A stretch of 64,000 nt of DNA from Curtobacterium luteum (lineage in GTDB: Bacteria; Actinomycetota; Actinomycetes; Actinomycetales; Microbacteriaceae). The stretch covers positions 1-64,000 of the forward strand of contig NZ_LDQC01000022.1 of NCBI RefSeq assembly GCF_001475545.1, written 5' to 3'. Under the pieces are notes generated by a model. The model was not told the DNA's origin. It did not search any database and was given only the letters and a program-made list of their open reading frames with translations. The number at the start of each line of letters is the position of its first letter. Position 1 is the first letter of the stretch. Positions 53,924-63,170 of the stretch are shown one piece after another. The translations under genes and the position numbers were made by a program.

Positions 53924-55953
53924 GAACGCTTCCTGTCCGTGCGGATGATCTGGGTGCCACCGGGGGCGATGGTCGTGGTGCCGGCCACGGCGCGGTCGGC
54001 GACGAGCTCGTGGCCCGCCTCGTGGTGCTCGACCGCCCGGCCGGAGTGGTTGAGCAGGAACACCCACTCGTGCTGGTCATCACGGCGTCGGACGACCTCG
54101 AGGCCCGGCTGGGCGGCGGGGTCGGGGGTCACGCCGGCCTCGTCGAGCACCCGGCGGAGCAGGTCGGCCCGTGCTTCGTCGTCGAGGACGGTCGACACGT
54201 ACCAGGCGCTCCCGGCACCGTGCGTGTTGCGGGTGACCGCGGGCGAGCCGTCGAGCGGACCCTCCGCGTAGTGCGTGACGGCCTCGGCGCCGCGGAGCTC
54301 CACCGGTTCGGACCAGGTGTGCGCACGGGTGCCGTCGGAGAGCGCGAGGGTCTGGTCGGCGGCGAGCGGGAGGAACTCGTCGACCCGGACGCCGAGCAGG
54401 TCGCGGAAGGCGCCCGGGTAGCCGCCGACGCGGACCCGGTCGCGCTCGTCGACGATGCCGCTGAAGAAGGTGACGACCGCGCTGCGGCCGGCGGCGACGT
54501 GGTCGGCGATCGCGGCGGCGTGCTCGTCGCGGACGAGGTACAGCTCGGGGACCACAACGACCGCGTAGCCGTGGAGGGGGGCACCGGGGGCGACGACGTC
54601 CACCGTCACGCCGAGGTCCCACAGCGCGCCGTGGAACGCGTGGACCTGCTCGAGGTAGCGGAGCGCGGTGGTGGGGTGTGCCTCCAGGTCGGCCGCCCAC
54701 TGGTTCTCCCAGCTGAAGACGAGGGCGACGTCGGCGGCGACGCGGGAACCGCGGAGCTCGCCGAGCCGCTCGACGAGTGCGCCCAGGTCGACGACGTCCC
54801 GCCAGGTGCGGGACTCCGTGCCCGCGTGGGGCAGCAGCGCGGAGTGGAACTTCTCGCTGCCCTGCACGGACGCGCGCCACTGGAAGAAGCACACGCCGTC
54901 GGCGCCGCGGGCGATGTGCGCGGCGGTGTTCCGGAGCATCTCACCCGGGGCCTTCGCGACGTTGTGCGGCTGCCAGTTCACGGCACCCGTCGAGTGCTCC
55001 ATGAGCAGCCACGGGGCGCCACCGGCGAGGCCGCGCGTCGTGTCGGCGGCGAAGGCGAGCTCGACGTGCGGCCGAGGCAGGCGGTGGTCGAGGTAGTGGT
55101 CGTTCGCGATGACGTCCATGTCGCCCGTCCACGTCCAGTAGTCCATCGCGGTGATGTGCGCGGCGACCATGAAGTTCGTGGTGACGGGCTTGTCGCTCAG
55201 GCCGCGGAGGACCTCGGCCTCGGCGCGGTGGTGCGCGAGCAGTTCGTCGGACGAGAACCGGTCGAAGTCGAGCGTCTGACCGGGGTTGGTGAACGAGAGC
55301 GTGGCGCGCGGCGGCAGGACCTGCTCCCACGCGGAGTAGCGCTGGCTCCAGAACGCGGTGCCCCAGGCTGCGTTGAGCTCCTCGACCGTGCCGTAGCGGG
55401 CCCGGAGCCAGGTCCGGAACGCCTCGGCGGAGACGTCGCAGTAGCAGTGCGCGTTGTGGCAGCCGAGTTCGTTCGAGACGTGCCACAGCTTGACGGCCGG
55501 GTGGTCGCCGTACCGCTCGGCGGTGGCTCGGACGAGCGCGAGCGCGTGCTCGCGGTAGACCGGGCTGCTCGGGCAGAACGCCTGACGTCCTCCGGGCCAG
55601 CGGGTGGTCCCGTCGGCGACGACCGGCAGGACCTCGGGGTGTGCGGTGGTCAGCCACGGTGGGGTCGACGCGGTGCCGGTGCCGAGGTCGACCCCGATGT
55701 CGGCGCCGTGCAGCAGCTCGATGACGCGGTCGAGCGCGGTGAAGTCGTACTCTCCCTGGCGCGGCTCGACGTGCGACCACCCGAACACGTTGATCGCGAC
55801 GAGGTTGACGCCGGCCTCGCGCATGAGCCGGACGTCCTCGACCCAGACCTCGGGGTCCCACTGCTCGGGGTTGTAGTCGCACCCGAACGCCAGGCCGGTC
55901 GAGCCGAGGCCGAGCGCGCCGGTGGCGGCGGTCGGCTGGGTGGTGGTGGTCAC
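53920..55953 (-). CDS. Beta-galactosidase, GH42
   Basis: A 677-residue glycoside hydrolase of family 42: FGCDYNPEQWDPEVW at the N-terminus, acid/base glutamate in HVSNELGCHN, a zinc-type cysteine cluster nearby (CHNAHCYCD) and the nucleophile glutamate in LMEHSTGAVNW. It hydrolyses terminal beta-galactosides, probably after uptake of short galacto-oligosaccharides from plant polymers, since no signal peptide is seen. GTG at 55953 follows GAGGACG. First gene of its operon, downstream of twin LacI operators. Confidence 0.93.
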   Translation of the reverse strand: MTTTTQPTAATGALGLGSTGLAFGCDYNPEQWDPEVWVEDVRLMREAGVNLVAINVFGWSHVEPRQGEYDFTALDRVIELLHGADIGVDLGTGTASTPPWLTTAHPEVLPVVADGTTRWPGGRQAFCPSSPVYREHALALVRATAERYGDHPAVKLWHVSNELGCHNAHCYCDVSAEAFRTWLRARYGTVEELNAAWGTAFWSQRYSAWEQVLPPRATLSFTNPGQTLDFDRFSSDELLAHHRAEAEVLRGLSDKPVTTNFMVAAHITAMDYWTWTGDMDVIANDHYLDHRLPRPHVELAFAADTTRGLAGGAPWLLMEHSTGAVNWQPHNVAKAPGEMLRNTAAHIARGADGVCFFQWRASVQGSEKFHSALLPHAGTESRTWRDVVDLGALVERLGELRGSRVAADVALVFSWENQWAADLEAHPTTALRYLEQVHAFHGALWDLGVTVDVVAPGAPLHGYAVVVVPELYLVRDEHAAAIADHVAAGRSAVVTFFSGIVDERDRVRVGGYPGAFRDLLGVRVDEFLPLAADQTLALSDGTRAHTWSEPVELRGAEAVTHYAEGPLDGSPAVTRNTHGAGSAWYVSTVLDDEARADLLRRVLDEAGVTPDPAAQPGLEVVRRRDDQHEWVFLLNHSGRAVEHHEAGHELVADRAVAGTTTIAPGGTQIIRTDRKRS

Positions 55954-56030
55954 GGGCGTCCTCGCTGGTCGGGGCGGCCATGCCGTCCGGTCGCGTGCGA
56001 CCCCTTCGACGGCGAAGGTCACCCAGGATT

Positions 56031-56046
56031 CTGGGAGCGCTCCCAG
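56031..56046. promoter_or_regulatory. LacI-family operator, proximal to GH42
   Basis: The perfect palindrome CTGGGAGCGCTCCCAG with central CG, the standard LacI/GalR-type operator of actinobacterial sugar regulons. It lies 78 bases before the GH42 start. Confidence 0.9.
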
Positions 56047-56076
56047 CCCGCGGCGGACGAGCGGGTCCGAGTTGTT

Positions 56077-56092
56077 CTGGGAGCGCTCCCAG
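56077..56092. promoter_or_regulatory. LacI-family operator, proximal to lacI
   Basis: An identical copy of CTGGGAGCGCTCCCAG, 46 bases centre-to-centre from the first, between the divergent GH42 operon and lacI. Two sites suggest cooperative repression and autoregulation. Confidence 0.9.
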
Positions 56093-56166
56093 AGTGAACA
56101 CCAGCGCGCCGCCGATGTCAACACCGACCGGTCGTCCCCGCCGTCGCGGCCGGATACGCTTGCGGC

Positions 56167-57189
56167 ATGTCCGACGTCCGTGCCGCCCGTTCCCGCGCCA
56201 CGATCCAGGACGTCGCGGACGAAGCCGGCCTCTCCCGGGGCACGGTCTCCCGCGTCCTCAACGACGAACCGTACGTCTCACCGAAGGCCCGCGAAGCGGT
56301 GCAGGAAGCCGTCCGTCGCGTCGGGTACGTCCGCAGCGCCGCAGCTCGCAGCCTGGTCACCCGCCGCTCCGGAGCGGTGGCGCTCATCGTGCACGAGCCC
56401 TCGGTCCAGGTGCTCGACGACCCGAACATCGGGAACATCCTCATCGGCACGAACTCCGTGCTGTCCGAGGCCGACCAGCAGCTCGTGACGATCATGGTCG
56501 ACTCCGCCCGCGACAACGAGCGCGTGGTCGAGTACCTCCGCGGCGGGTTCGTCGACGGTGCGATCGTGCTCTCCGCCCGCGACGGCGACGCCGTGACCCG
56601 GGCCGTCGAGGAGATCGGGCTGCCCGCGTGCTTCGTCGGCCACCCGTCGGACGCGCCGAACACCTCGTACATCGCGATCGACAACCGCGCGGCCGCGTTC
56701 GAGATCACGAGTCGACTCGTGGAGACCGGACGGCGGCGGATCGGCATGCTCGCGTCCGGACTCGACCGCGACTCCGGGCAAGATCGTCTCGCGGGCTTCG
56801 AGGCCGCACTCGGCGACCGCTTCGACCCCGCGCTCGTCGCCCCGAACCCGCTCTTCAGCTACACCGCCGGCGTCGAGGGCATGCGCGAGCTGCTCGACCG
56901 GGCCCCCGACATCGACGGCGTGTTCGCCGCGTCGGACGCCGTCGCCGCGGGGGCGATGGATGTCCTGCAGCGTGCCGGGCGCTCGGTCCCGGGCGACGTC
57001 GGCGTGGTCGGGTTCGACGACAGCGCCTGGGCGCTCCGCTGCGACCCGCCGCTCTCCACCGTTCGGCAGCCGGCGAAGACCCTCGGCGAGCACGCGGCAC
57101 GCCAGGTCCTCGCGCAGATCTCCGGCACCGACGACGGTCCGCACGGACTGATCCTGCCGACCGAGGTCGTCTGGCGCGCGAGCGCCTGA
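56167..57189 (+). CDS. LacI family transcriptional repressor
   Basis: A 340-residue regulator: LacI helix-turn-helix at residues 12-55 (TIQDVADEAGLSRGTVSRVLN) and a periplasmic-binding-protein-like effector domain (RRRIGMLASGLD, GVFAASDAVAAGAMDVLQ, VGVVGFDDSAWA). Divergent from the GH42-transporter operon across two perfect operators, so it is the local repressor, probably released by galactose or a galactoside. Its last codons are re-used in a short tandem repeat downstream. Confidence 0.94.
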   Translation: MSDVRAARSRATIQDVADEAGLSRGTVSRVLNDEPYVSPKAREAVQEAVRRVGYVRSAAARSLVTRRSGAVALIVHEPSVQVLDDPNIGNILIGTNSVLSEADQQLVTIMVDSARDNERVVEYLRGGFVDGAIVLSARDGDAVTRAVEEIGLPACFVGHPSDAPNTSYIAIDNRAAAFEITSRLVETGRRRIGMLASGLDRDSGQDRLAGFEAALGDRFDPALVAPNPLFSYTAGVEGMRELLDRAPDIDGVFAASDAVAAGAMDVLQRAGRSVPGDVGVVGFDDSAWALRCDPPLSTVRQPAKTLGEHAARQVLAQISGTDDGPHGLILPTEVVWRASA

Positions 57190-57283
57190 CACGGCAGCGC
57201 CGAGGCACCGGGGTCGTCTGGCGCGCGAGCGCCGAGGCGGGGTCGTGTCCGGCGCGCGAGCCTGACACGGCACCGCCGAGGCG
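57165..57283 (+). repeat. Tandem repeats derived from the lacI 3' end
   Basis: Three degenerate units begin GGTCGT and contain GGCGCGCGAGC (57165-57206, 57212-57238, 57241-57283). Unit 1 includes the lacI stop; unit 2 lacks 15 bases between two GCGCC repeats; unit 3 keeps TGACACGGC. The following stretch to 57474 has no ORF with a ribosome site; GGAGGC-N7-GCCTCC at 57393-57411 could be the lacI terminator. Confidence 0.8.
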
Positions 57284-57474
57284 CCGTCCGCCCGGTCGTG
57301 TTCCCGCGCTGCTGGCGGTCCAACGGCCGTCACGGCGCCGGACGTCGTCCGCCGGAGCACGTGCCAGCCGTGGGCGCCGCGGCCAGCGGGGCGGAGGCGA
57401 GTCGTGCCTCCAGGCCGGGTCACGCGCCGCGCACGGACGGACACGGAGGGAATGCAACGGACGCGCGCGGATCG

Positions 57475-57508
57475 CAACAGGCCCCCGGATTCCTCCGGGG
57501 GCCTGTTG
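57475..57508 (-). terminator. Terminator of tRNA-Leu
   Basis: CAACAGGCCCCCGG and CCGGGGGCCTGTTG form a perfect 14-pair stem with a six-base loop, 20 bases past the 3' end of the minus-strand tRNA gene. It can also stop transcripts coming from lacI. Confidence 0.85.
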
Positions 57509-57528
57509 CCTGTCTGGTGTTCCCAGTC

Positions 57529-57615
57529 TGGTGCGCGAGGGGGGACTTGAACCCCCACGCCGTTTCCAGCACACGGACCTGAACCGTGCGCGTCTACCAA
57601 TTCCGCCACTCGCGC
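57529..57615 (-). tRNA. tRNA-Leu(CAG), CCA encoded
   Basis: An 87-base class II tRNA on the minus strand. Acceptor GCGCGAG pairs with CTCGCGC, the anticodon stem CACGG/CCGTG encloses the loop TTCAGGT (anticodon CAG), a long variable arm is present, and the T arm GGGGGTTCAAGTCCCCC is complete. The 3' CCA is encoded at 57531-57529. Confidence 0.95.
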
Positions 57616-57626
57616 CAGCCCCAGAA

Positions 57627-57671
57627 CACTACCATGCACAGACGCCCCCAGGTGCCAGCCACTACCATGCA
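57627..57671. promoter_or_regulatory. Duplicated CACTACCATGCA element between tRNA-Leu and fhaA
   Basis: The 12-mer CACTACCATGCA occurs at 57627-57638 and 57660-57671, 33 bases apart, in the divergent promoter region. Read on plus it contains TACCAT (TANNNT-type -10); read on minus TGGTAGTG gives an extended -10 for the tRNA. Two overlapping promoters are likely. Confidence 0.5.
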
Positions 57672-57701
57672 GGGGTCCCTGACCGAGAACACTGGAGACC
57701 C

Positions 57702-58382
57702 ATGGGCCTGTTGGACAGCTTCGAGCGGGGGTTGGAGCGCGCCGTGAACGGTGCGTTCGCCAAGACCTTCCGCTCCGGCGTGCAGCCCGTCGAGATCTCG
57801 AGCGCTCTCCGGCGCGAGCTCGACACGAAGGCCGCCGTCGTCTCGCGCGAGCGCATCCTCGTCCCCAACGAGTTCACCGTCCGGCTCGCGCCGCCGGACT
57901 GCACGCGCATGGCGGACATCGGGCAGCCGCTCATCGACGAGCTGCGGCAGATGGTGCAGCAGCACGCGGTGGCGCAGAACTACTCGTTCTCCGGCCCCGT
58001 GGCGATCACGCTCAAGCAGGACGGCACGCTGTCCACCGGGATCCTGCAGATCGACTCCTCGACCGTGCAGCGTGACGTGGCCTGGGTCGCGGTCCTCGAC
58101 ATCGGCAGCCAGCGGCACAAGCTGCAGCGCGGTCGCACGGTCATCGGGCGCGGCTCCGACGCCGACATCACCGTCGCGGACACCGGCACGAGCCGCAAGC
58201 ACGTCGAGGTGATCTGGGACGGCAAGCACGCCCAGGCCAACGACCTCGGGTCGACGAACGGCTCGAAGCTGAACGGTGAACGCTTCCAGCAGGCGATCGT
58301 GGAGCCGGACTCCACCATCGAGATCGGTCGTACCCGTATGGTGTTCCGGGTGATCCCGGAGAACGACGGAGGTGCTCGATGA
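57702..58382 (+). CDS. fhaA: FHA domain protein FhaA
   Basis: A 226-residue protein with the N-terminal FhaA-type domain (DUF3662, residues 1-120; MGLLDSFERGLERAVNGAF) and a C-terminal FHA domain (about 140-220) with RTVIGRGSDADI, SRKHVEV and DLGSTNGSKLNGE. It binds phosphothreonine proteins in cell-wall control (for example MviN/Wag31 partners in mycobacteria). First gene of the operon, start and stop overlapping fhaB. Confidence 0.95.
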   Translation: MGLLDSFERGLERAVNGAFAKTFRSGVQPVEISSALRRELDTKAAVVSRERILVPNEFTVRLAPPDCTRMADIGQPLIDELRQMVQQHAVAQNYSFSGPVAITLKQDGTLSTGILQIDSSTVQRDVAWVAVLDIGSQRHKLQRGRTVIGRGSDADITVADTGTSRKHVEVIWDGKHAQANDLGSTNGSKLNGERFQQAIVEPDSTIEIGRTRMVFRVIPENDGGAR

Positions 58383-58924
58383 CCACGGGGCTGACCCTGC
58401 TCGTCCTGCGCTTCGCGTTCCTCGCGGTGCTCTGGCTGTTCGTGTTCGTGATCGTCTTCGCCCTGCGGAGCGACCTGTTCGGCCAGCGCGTCCGCACGAT
58501 CCCGACCGACCCGAAGGCAGCGCCGTCCGGCCCGACCACCCCGTCGGTCCCGAGCGCCGCGATGACCGCCCCCGCCTCGGCCGGGGCGTTCACGGAACTC
58601 ATCGACCAGGGCGGCACCGCGTCGAACACCGCCGTCGCCACCCGACTCGTCATCACCGAGGGATCGCGCGAGGGCATGGAGATGCCACTCGGCGGTGGTC
58701 CGATCACCATCGGACGCTCGAGCGAGTCCAACGTCGTCATCCGTGACGACTACACGTCCACCAACCACGCCCGACTCGATCTGCGTGCCGAGGGATGGGT
58801 CGTCACCGACCTCGAGTCCACCAACGGCACGTTCGTCAACGGTCAGAAGGTGACCTCCCCGGTGCTCGTCGCCGAGGGGACGCCCATCACGATCGGGACG
58901 ACGACGTTCGAGCTGCGGCGGTAG
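58379..58924 (+). CDS. fhaB: FHA domain protein FhaB
   Basis: A 181-residue protein with one N-terminal membrane segment (residues 4-27), a variable linker and a C-terminal FHA domain with ITIGRSSESNVVI, STNHARLDL and DLESTNGTFVNG. It is the membrane-tethered FHA partner of the Ser/Thr kinases in this operon (FipA in mycobacteria). The ATG overlaps the fhaA stop. Confidence 0.95.
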   Translation: MTTGLTLLVLRFAFLAVLWLFVFVIVFALRSDLFGQRVRTIPTDPKAAPSGPTTPSVPSAAMTAPASAGAFTELIDQGGTASNTAVATRLVITEGSREGMEMPLGGGPITIGRSSESNVVIRDDYTSTNHARLDLRAEGWVVTDLESTNGTFVNGQKVTSPVLVAEGTPITIGTTTFELRR

Positions 58925-58930
58925 GCGCGG

Positions 58931-60283
58931 ATGACCGCACGGACGCTGAGTGCCGCTGTGTCCCACGTGGGGCGCATCCGCGCGAACAACCAGGACTCCG
59001 GCTACGCCGGGGCACACCTGTTCGCGGTGGCGGACGGCATGGGCGGGCACGCCGGCGGCGACGTCGCCTCGGCGATCGCGATCCGCCGCATCCGCGAGGT
59101 CGACCGCGAGTTCCCGTCCGCGCACGACGCGGAGTTCGCCCTGCAGTCGGCACTCATCGCGGCCAACCAGCTCATCACCGAGACGGTCTTCGAGCACCAG
59201 GAGCTCACCGGCATGGGCACCACGGTGTCCGCACTCATCCGGGTCGGCGACCAGATCGCGATCGCGCACATCGGCGACTCCCGCATCTACCGCTTCCGTG
59301 ACGGCGAGCTCCAGCAGATCACGTCCGACCACACCTTCGTGCAGCGCCTCGTCGACAGCGGACGCATCACCCCGGAGGAGGCCGCGGTCCACCCGCGACG
59401 CTCGGTGCTCATGCGAGTGCTCGGGGACGTCGACGCGGCGCCCGAGGTCGACACCGCGGTCATGGACATCCAGCCGGGCGACCGCTGGCTGCTCTGCTCC
59501 GACGGCCTGTCCTCCTACCTCGCCGAGGAGCGCATCCGACACGCGCTCGCGTCGAACATGGACGCGAACCAGGCCACCCAGCGCCTGGTCAAGGAGACGC
59601 TGGACCACGGTGCTCCGGACAACGTCACCGTCGTCGTGATGGACGTCACGGACGCCGACGTCGTCGACGAGGACGACGCCGCCACGACGGTCGGTTCGGC
59701 CGCTGCACCGCTGACGTTCGAGGCATCGACCGGCCGGAAGCCGATCCGCCTCCCCACGATCCTGCTGCACCCGCTCAAGGTCACCACGGCCCCGGAGGAC
59801 TCGCACTTCGAGCCCGAGTCGGACCAGTTCTTCGCCGAACTCATCGCGGAGGACCGCCGTCGCCGGGTCCGTCGCCGCGTGGCCTGGAGCATCGCACTCG
59901 TCGTCGCGATCGCAGCCCTCGTCGGCGCCGTGTTCCTCGGCTGGCGCATCACGCAGGACCACTACTACGTCGGGTCCGACCGCGGGACGGTGGCGATCTA
60001 CAAGGGCGTCCAGCAGTCGATCGGTCCGATCGCGCTCTCCGACGTCTACGAGGACACCGACATCAGCGTGAGCGGGCTGCCCGAGTACACGCGCGAGAAC
60101 GTCCGCTCGACCATCAACGCGCAGTCGCTCTCCGACGCCCGCGAGATCGTCGACCGGTTGCGGAAGGCCGCGGAGACCGGTCAGGACCAGGCGGGGACCG
60201 GCGGCTCGTCGCCGTCGGCGTCGCCCTCCGCGACCGGTTCCCCGACGCCGTCGCCGTCACCCACCCCCGGGAAGAAGCGATGA
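58931..60283 (+). CDS. pstP: PP2C-family Ser/Thr phosphatase PstP
   Basis: A 450-residue membrane phosphatase. The catalytic PP2C domain (residues 5-240) has NNQDSGYAG, VADGMGGHAGGD, HIGDSRIYRF and the closing GAPDNVTVVVM, giving the metal-binding aspartates. One membrane segment lies at about residues 316-338, followed by an extracellular part and a Ser/Pro-rich tail. It removes phosphates put on by PknA/PknB. Six bases after fhaB; overlaps rodA. Confidence 0.95.
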   Translation: MTARTLSAAVSHVGRIRANNQDSGYAGAHLFAVADGMGGHAGGDVASAIAIRRIREVDREFPSAHDAEFALQSALIAANQLITETVFEHQELTGMGTTVSALIRVGDQIAIAHIGDSRIYRFRDGELQQITSDHTFVQRLVDSGRITPEEAAVHPRRSVLMRVLGDVDAAPEVDTAVMDIQPGDRWLLCSDGLSSYLAEERIRHALASNMDANQATQRLVKETLDHGAPDNVTVVVMDVTDADVVDEDDAATTVGSAAAPLTFEASTGRKPIRLPTILLHPLKVTTAPEDSHFEPESDQFFAELIAEDRRRRVRRRVAWSIALVVAIAALVGAVFLGWRITQDHYYVGSDRGTVAIYKGVQQSIGPIALSDVYEDTDISVSGLPEYTRENVRSTINAQSLSDAREIVDRLRKAAETGQDQAGTGGSSPSASPSATGSPTPSPSPTPGKKR

Positions 60284-61716
60284 GCAACGCGACCGCCCAG
60301 TCCTTCACGCAGGCGATCACGATCAAGCTGCGCGAACCCGCGCGGGCCCGGAACCTCGAGCTCGTGCTGCTCGTCATCGCCTGCGGCATCTGCGCGGGCG
60401 CGATGGTGCTCGTGCAGCTCGGCACGAAGGGGCGGCTCTTCGACACCTCCGTGCTGTGGATCGGTGCGACCATCCTCGGTCTGGCGCTGATCATGCACGT
60501 CGTGCTGCGGGTCGTCGCGAAGAACGCCGACCCGTTCATCCTGCCGGTCGCCCTGGCCCTGAACGGCATCGGCATCGCCGAGATCTACCGCATCGACGTC
60601 CACAACGGTCTGACCGGCTGGGCGGCGATCGGCGTCAAGCAGATCGTCTGGACGATCCTGGCGATGGCGGTGGCGATCATCGTCCTGCTCGTCGTCCGCA
60701 ACCACCGGTTCCTGCAGCGGTACCGCTACATCTTCATGCTGCTGACGATCGTGCTGCTCCTGCTGCCGATGTTGCCGGTGATCGGGTACGCGCCGGGCGG
60801 CGCGCGCGTCTGGATCCGGCTCGGTCCGTTCTCCTTCCAGCCCGGCGAGCTCGCGAAGATCACCATGGCGCTGTTCTTCGCTGGCTACCTCGTCACGGCG
60901 CGCGACTCGTTGTCCATCGTGGGCAAGAAGTTCCTCGGCATGACACTCCCGCGGGCGCGGGACCTGGGCCCCATCCTCATCATCTGGGCCGCGGCGATGA
61001 GCGTCCTCGTCTTCCAGCGCGACCTCGGCACCGCGCTGCTCTACTTCGGCCTGTTCCTCGTGATGATCTACGTCGCGACGGCACGGCTCAGCTGGGTGCT
61101 CATCGGGCTCGTGCTGTTCGTCGGCGGCGCTCTGGTCGCGCAGTCCGTCCTCGTGTACGTGCACGGCCGCTTCGAGCAGTGGCTGAACCCCTTCGACAAC
61201 GCGATCTACAACGCCGACACCCAGGCCAGCTACCAACTCGTGCAGGGCCTGTTCGGATTCGCGAACGGTGGCATCACCGGCACGGGGCTCGGGCAGGGCC
61301 GGCCGTACATCACCCCGGTGGCGAACGCCGACTACATCATCGCGTCCCTCGGCGAGGAGCTCGGCTTGATCGGCGTCTTCGCGATCCTGGCCCTCTTCAT
61401 CATCTTCGCCTCGCGCGGCATCCGTGTCGGCTTCATGGCGCAGGACGACTTCGGCAAGCTCCTCGGCGTGGGTTTCGGCTTCACCATCGCCCTGCAGGTC
61501 TTCGTCGTCGTCGGTGGCATCACGCGCGTCATCCCCGTGACCGGCCTGACGACACCGTTCATGGCCGCCGGTGGTTCCTCGCTGATCGCGAACTGGATCA
61601 TCGCCGCGATGCTGCTGCGCCTGACGGACTCGATCCCAGCCGAACAGCGCGTGCAGCAGGGGTCGATCCCGGCTGCGCGCGGACGAGGGGCGAACCGGAA
61701 GGAGCGTGCCCGGTGA
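60280..61716 (+). CDS. rodA: SEDS peptidoglycan polymerase RodA/FtsW
   Basis: A 478-residue SEDS protein with ten or more membrane segments. Conserved pieces: the segment PGGARVWIRLGPFSFQPGELAKI, FQRDLGTALL and PFMAAGGSSLIANW. It polymerises glycan strands from lipid II and works with the transpeptidase encoded next. The C-terminal 30 residues are basic and cytoplasmic. Confidence 0.95.
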   Translation: MSNATAQSFTQAITIKLREPARARNLELVLLVIACGICAGAMVLVQLGTKGRLFDTSVLWIGATILGLALIMHVVLRVVAKNADPFILPVALALNGIGIAEIYRIDVHNGLTGWAAIGVKQIVWTILAMAVAIIVLLVVRNHRFLQRYRYIFMLLTIVLLLLPMLPVIGYAPGGARVWIRLGPFSFQPGELAKITMALFFAGYLVTARDSLSIVGKKFLGMTLPRARDLGPILIIWAAAMSVLVFQRDLGTALLYFGLFLVMIYVATARLSWVLIGLVLFVGGALVAQSVLVYVHGRFEQWLNPFDNAIYNADTQASYQLVQGLFGFANGGITGTGLGQGRPYITPVANADYIIASLGEELGLIGVFAILALFIIFASRGIRVGFMAQDDFGKLLGVGFGFTIALQVFVVVGGITRVIPVTGLTTPFMAAGGSSLIANWIIAAMLLRLTDSIPAEQRVQQGSIPAARGRGANRKERAR

Positions 61717-63170
61717 ACCGACAACTCCGCGGTGTGTCCACCGTCATCGTGCTCATGTTCGTCGCGCTCTTCGTGTCGACGACGTCGATCCAGTTCTTCT
61801 CGGCCGAACAGCTCCGCGCGGACCCCCGCAACTCCCGGACGATCCTCGCGAGCTACTCGACGAAGCGCGGTGCGATCCTCGTCGACGGCAGCCCGATCGC
61901 GGAGTCCTCGCCTTCGGACGACCAGTACCAGTACCAGCGGAAGTACACGAACGGCGAGCTCTACTCGGCGGTCACGGGGTACTTCACGATCGGTCAGGGC
62001 AACTCCGGCATCGAGAGCGCCGAGAACGGGGTGCTGTCGGGCAACTCCGACGCGTCGTTCTTCCAGAACCTCAACGCGATCCTCACCGGTCAGGACGTGC
62101 AGGGCGACAACGTCAACCTGACGATCGACCCGGACGTGCAGAAGGCCGCGTACGACGCCCTGGGCTCGAACACCGGCGCCGTGGTGGCGATCCAGCCGAA
62201 GACCGGCAAGATCCTGGCGATGGTGTCGAAGGAGTCGTACGACCCGAACGTCCTGACCTCGCACGACACCGCGGACGTCGTCGCGAAGTACAAGGCGCTC
62301 GAGCAGGCCGCCGGCCAGCCGCTGAAGAACCGTGCCATCGCGGGCGACCTCTACACGCCCGGCTCGGTGTTCAAGCTCATCGTGGCCTCGGCAGCGCTCG
62401 AGGGCGGCAAGTACACCCTCGACTCGACGTTCCCGAACCCGTCGCGTCTGCAGCTCCCCGGGACGAGCACGTACATCAACAACGCCGAGGGCGGCACGTG
62501 CGGGGGCGGCGACAAGGTCAAGCTCCGCACGGCGATCCAGTACTCGTGCAACATCCCGTTCGCTGAGCTCGGCCAGAAGCTCGGCTACGACGCGATCAAG
62601 AACATGGCGGACAAGTACGGGTTCGGCGACCAGATCGAGGTCCCGATGAAGGCCACCGCGAGCCAGTACCCCGACGTCAGCGACGACACGGCTCAGCTCA
62701 TGCTCAGCGCGTTCGGCCAGGCGAGCGTCCGAGTGACCCCGCTCCAGATGGCGATGGTGTCGGCCGGCATCGCGAACGGCGGTACGGTGATGCAGCCGAC
62801 GCTGATCGACTCGATCACGACGAGCGACCTCAAGACGGTCGAGTCGTTCTCGCCGAAGGAGTTCAGCAGCCCGCTGTCCTCCTCGGAGGCCGGGGACCTC
62901 ACCGAGGCGATGCAGAGCGTCGTCAACGCGGGGACCGGTACGAACGCGAAGATCCCTGGGGTCGACGTCGCAGGCAAGACCGGGACCGCCGAGGGCGGGA
63001 CCGGTGACCCCTACACGCTCTGGTTCACGGGCTTCGCTCCGGCGAAGGACCCGGAGGTCGCCGTCGCGGTCGTCGTCGGCAACGGCGGTGGTCTCGGGCA
63101 GTCCGGGGTCGGCAACACGGTCGCGGCCCCGGTCGCGAAGAAGGTCATGGAGGCGGTGCTGAACAAATGA
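61713..63170 (+). CDS. pbpA: Class B penicillin-binding protein PbpA (transpeptidase)
   Basis: A 485-residue protein with an N-terminal membrane anchor (residues 8-28), a short dimerisation module and the transpeptidase domain. Active-site motifs: SxxK in TPGSVFKLI, SxN in QYSCNIPFA and KTG in AGKTGTAEG. The GTG start at 61713 overlaps the rodA stop (GTGA). It crosslinks peptidoglycan made by RodA. No PASTA domains are present. Confidence 0.95.
   Translation: MNRQLRGVSTVIVLMFVALFVSTTSIQFFSAEQLRADPRNSRTILASYSTKRGAILVDGSPIAESSPSDDQYQYQRKYTNGELYSAVTGYFTIGQGNSGIESAENGVLSGNSDASFFQNLNAILTGQDVQGDNVNLTIDPDVQKAAYDALGSNTGAVVAIQPKTGKILAMVSKESYDPNVLTSHDTADVVAKYKALEQAAGQPLKNRAIAGDLYTPGSVFKLIVASAALEGGKYTLDSTFPNPSRLQLPGTSTYINNAEGGTCGGGDKVKLRTAIQYSCNIPFAELGQKLGYDAIKNMADKYGFGDQIEVPMKATASQYPDVSDDTAQLMLSAFGQASVRVTPLQMAMVSAGIANGGTVMQPTLIDSITTSDLKTVESFSPKEFSSPLSSSEAGDLTEAMQSVVNAGTGTNAKIPGVDVAGKTGTAEGGTGDPYTLWFTGFAPAKDPEVAVAVVVGNGGGLGQSGVGNTVAAPVAKKVMEAVLNK

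Noticed and set aside
57165-57283. Possible CRISPR-like repeats
   Set aside because: Only three degenerate tandem units without unique spacers, and the first is the lacI coding end.
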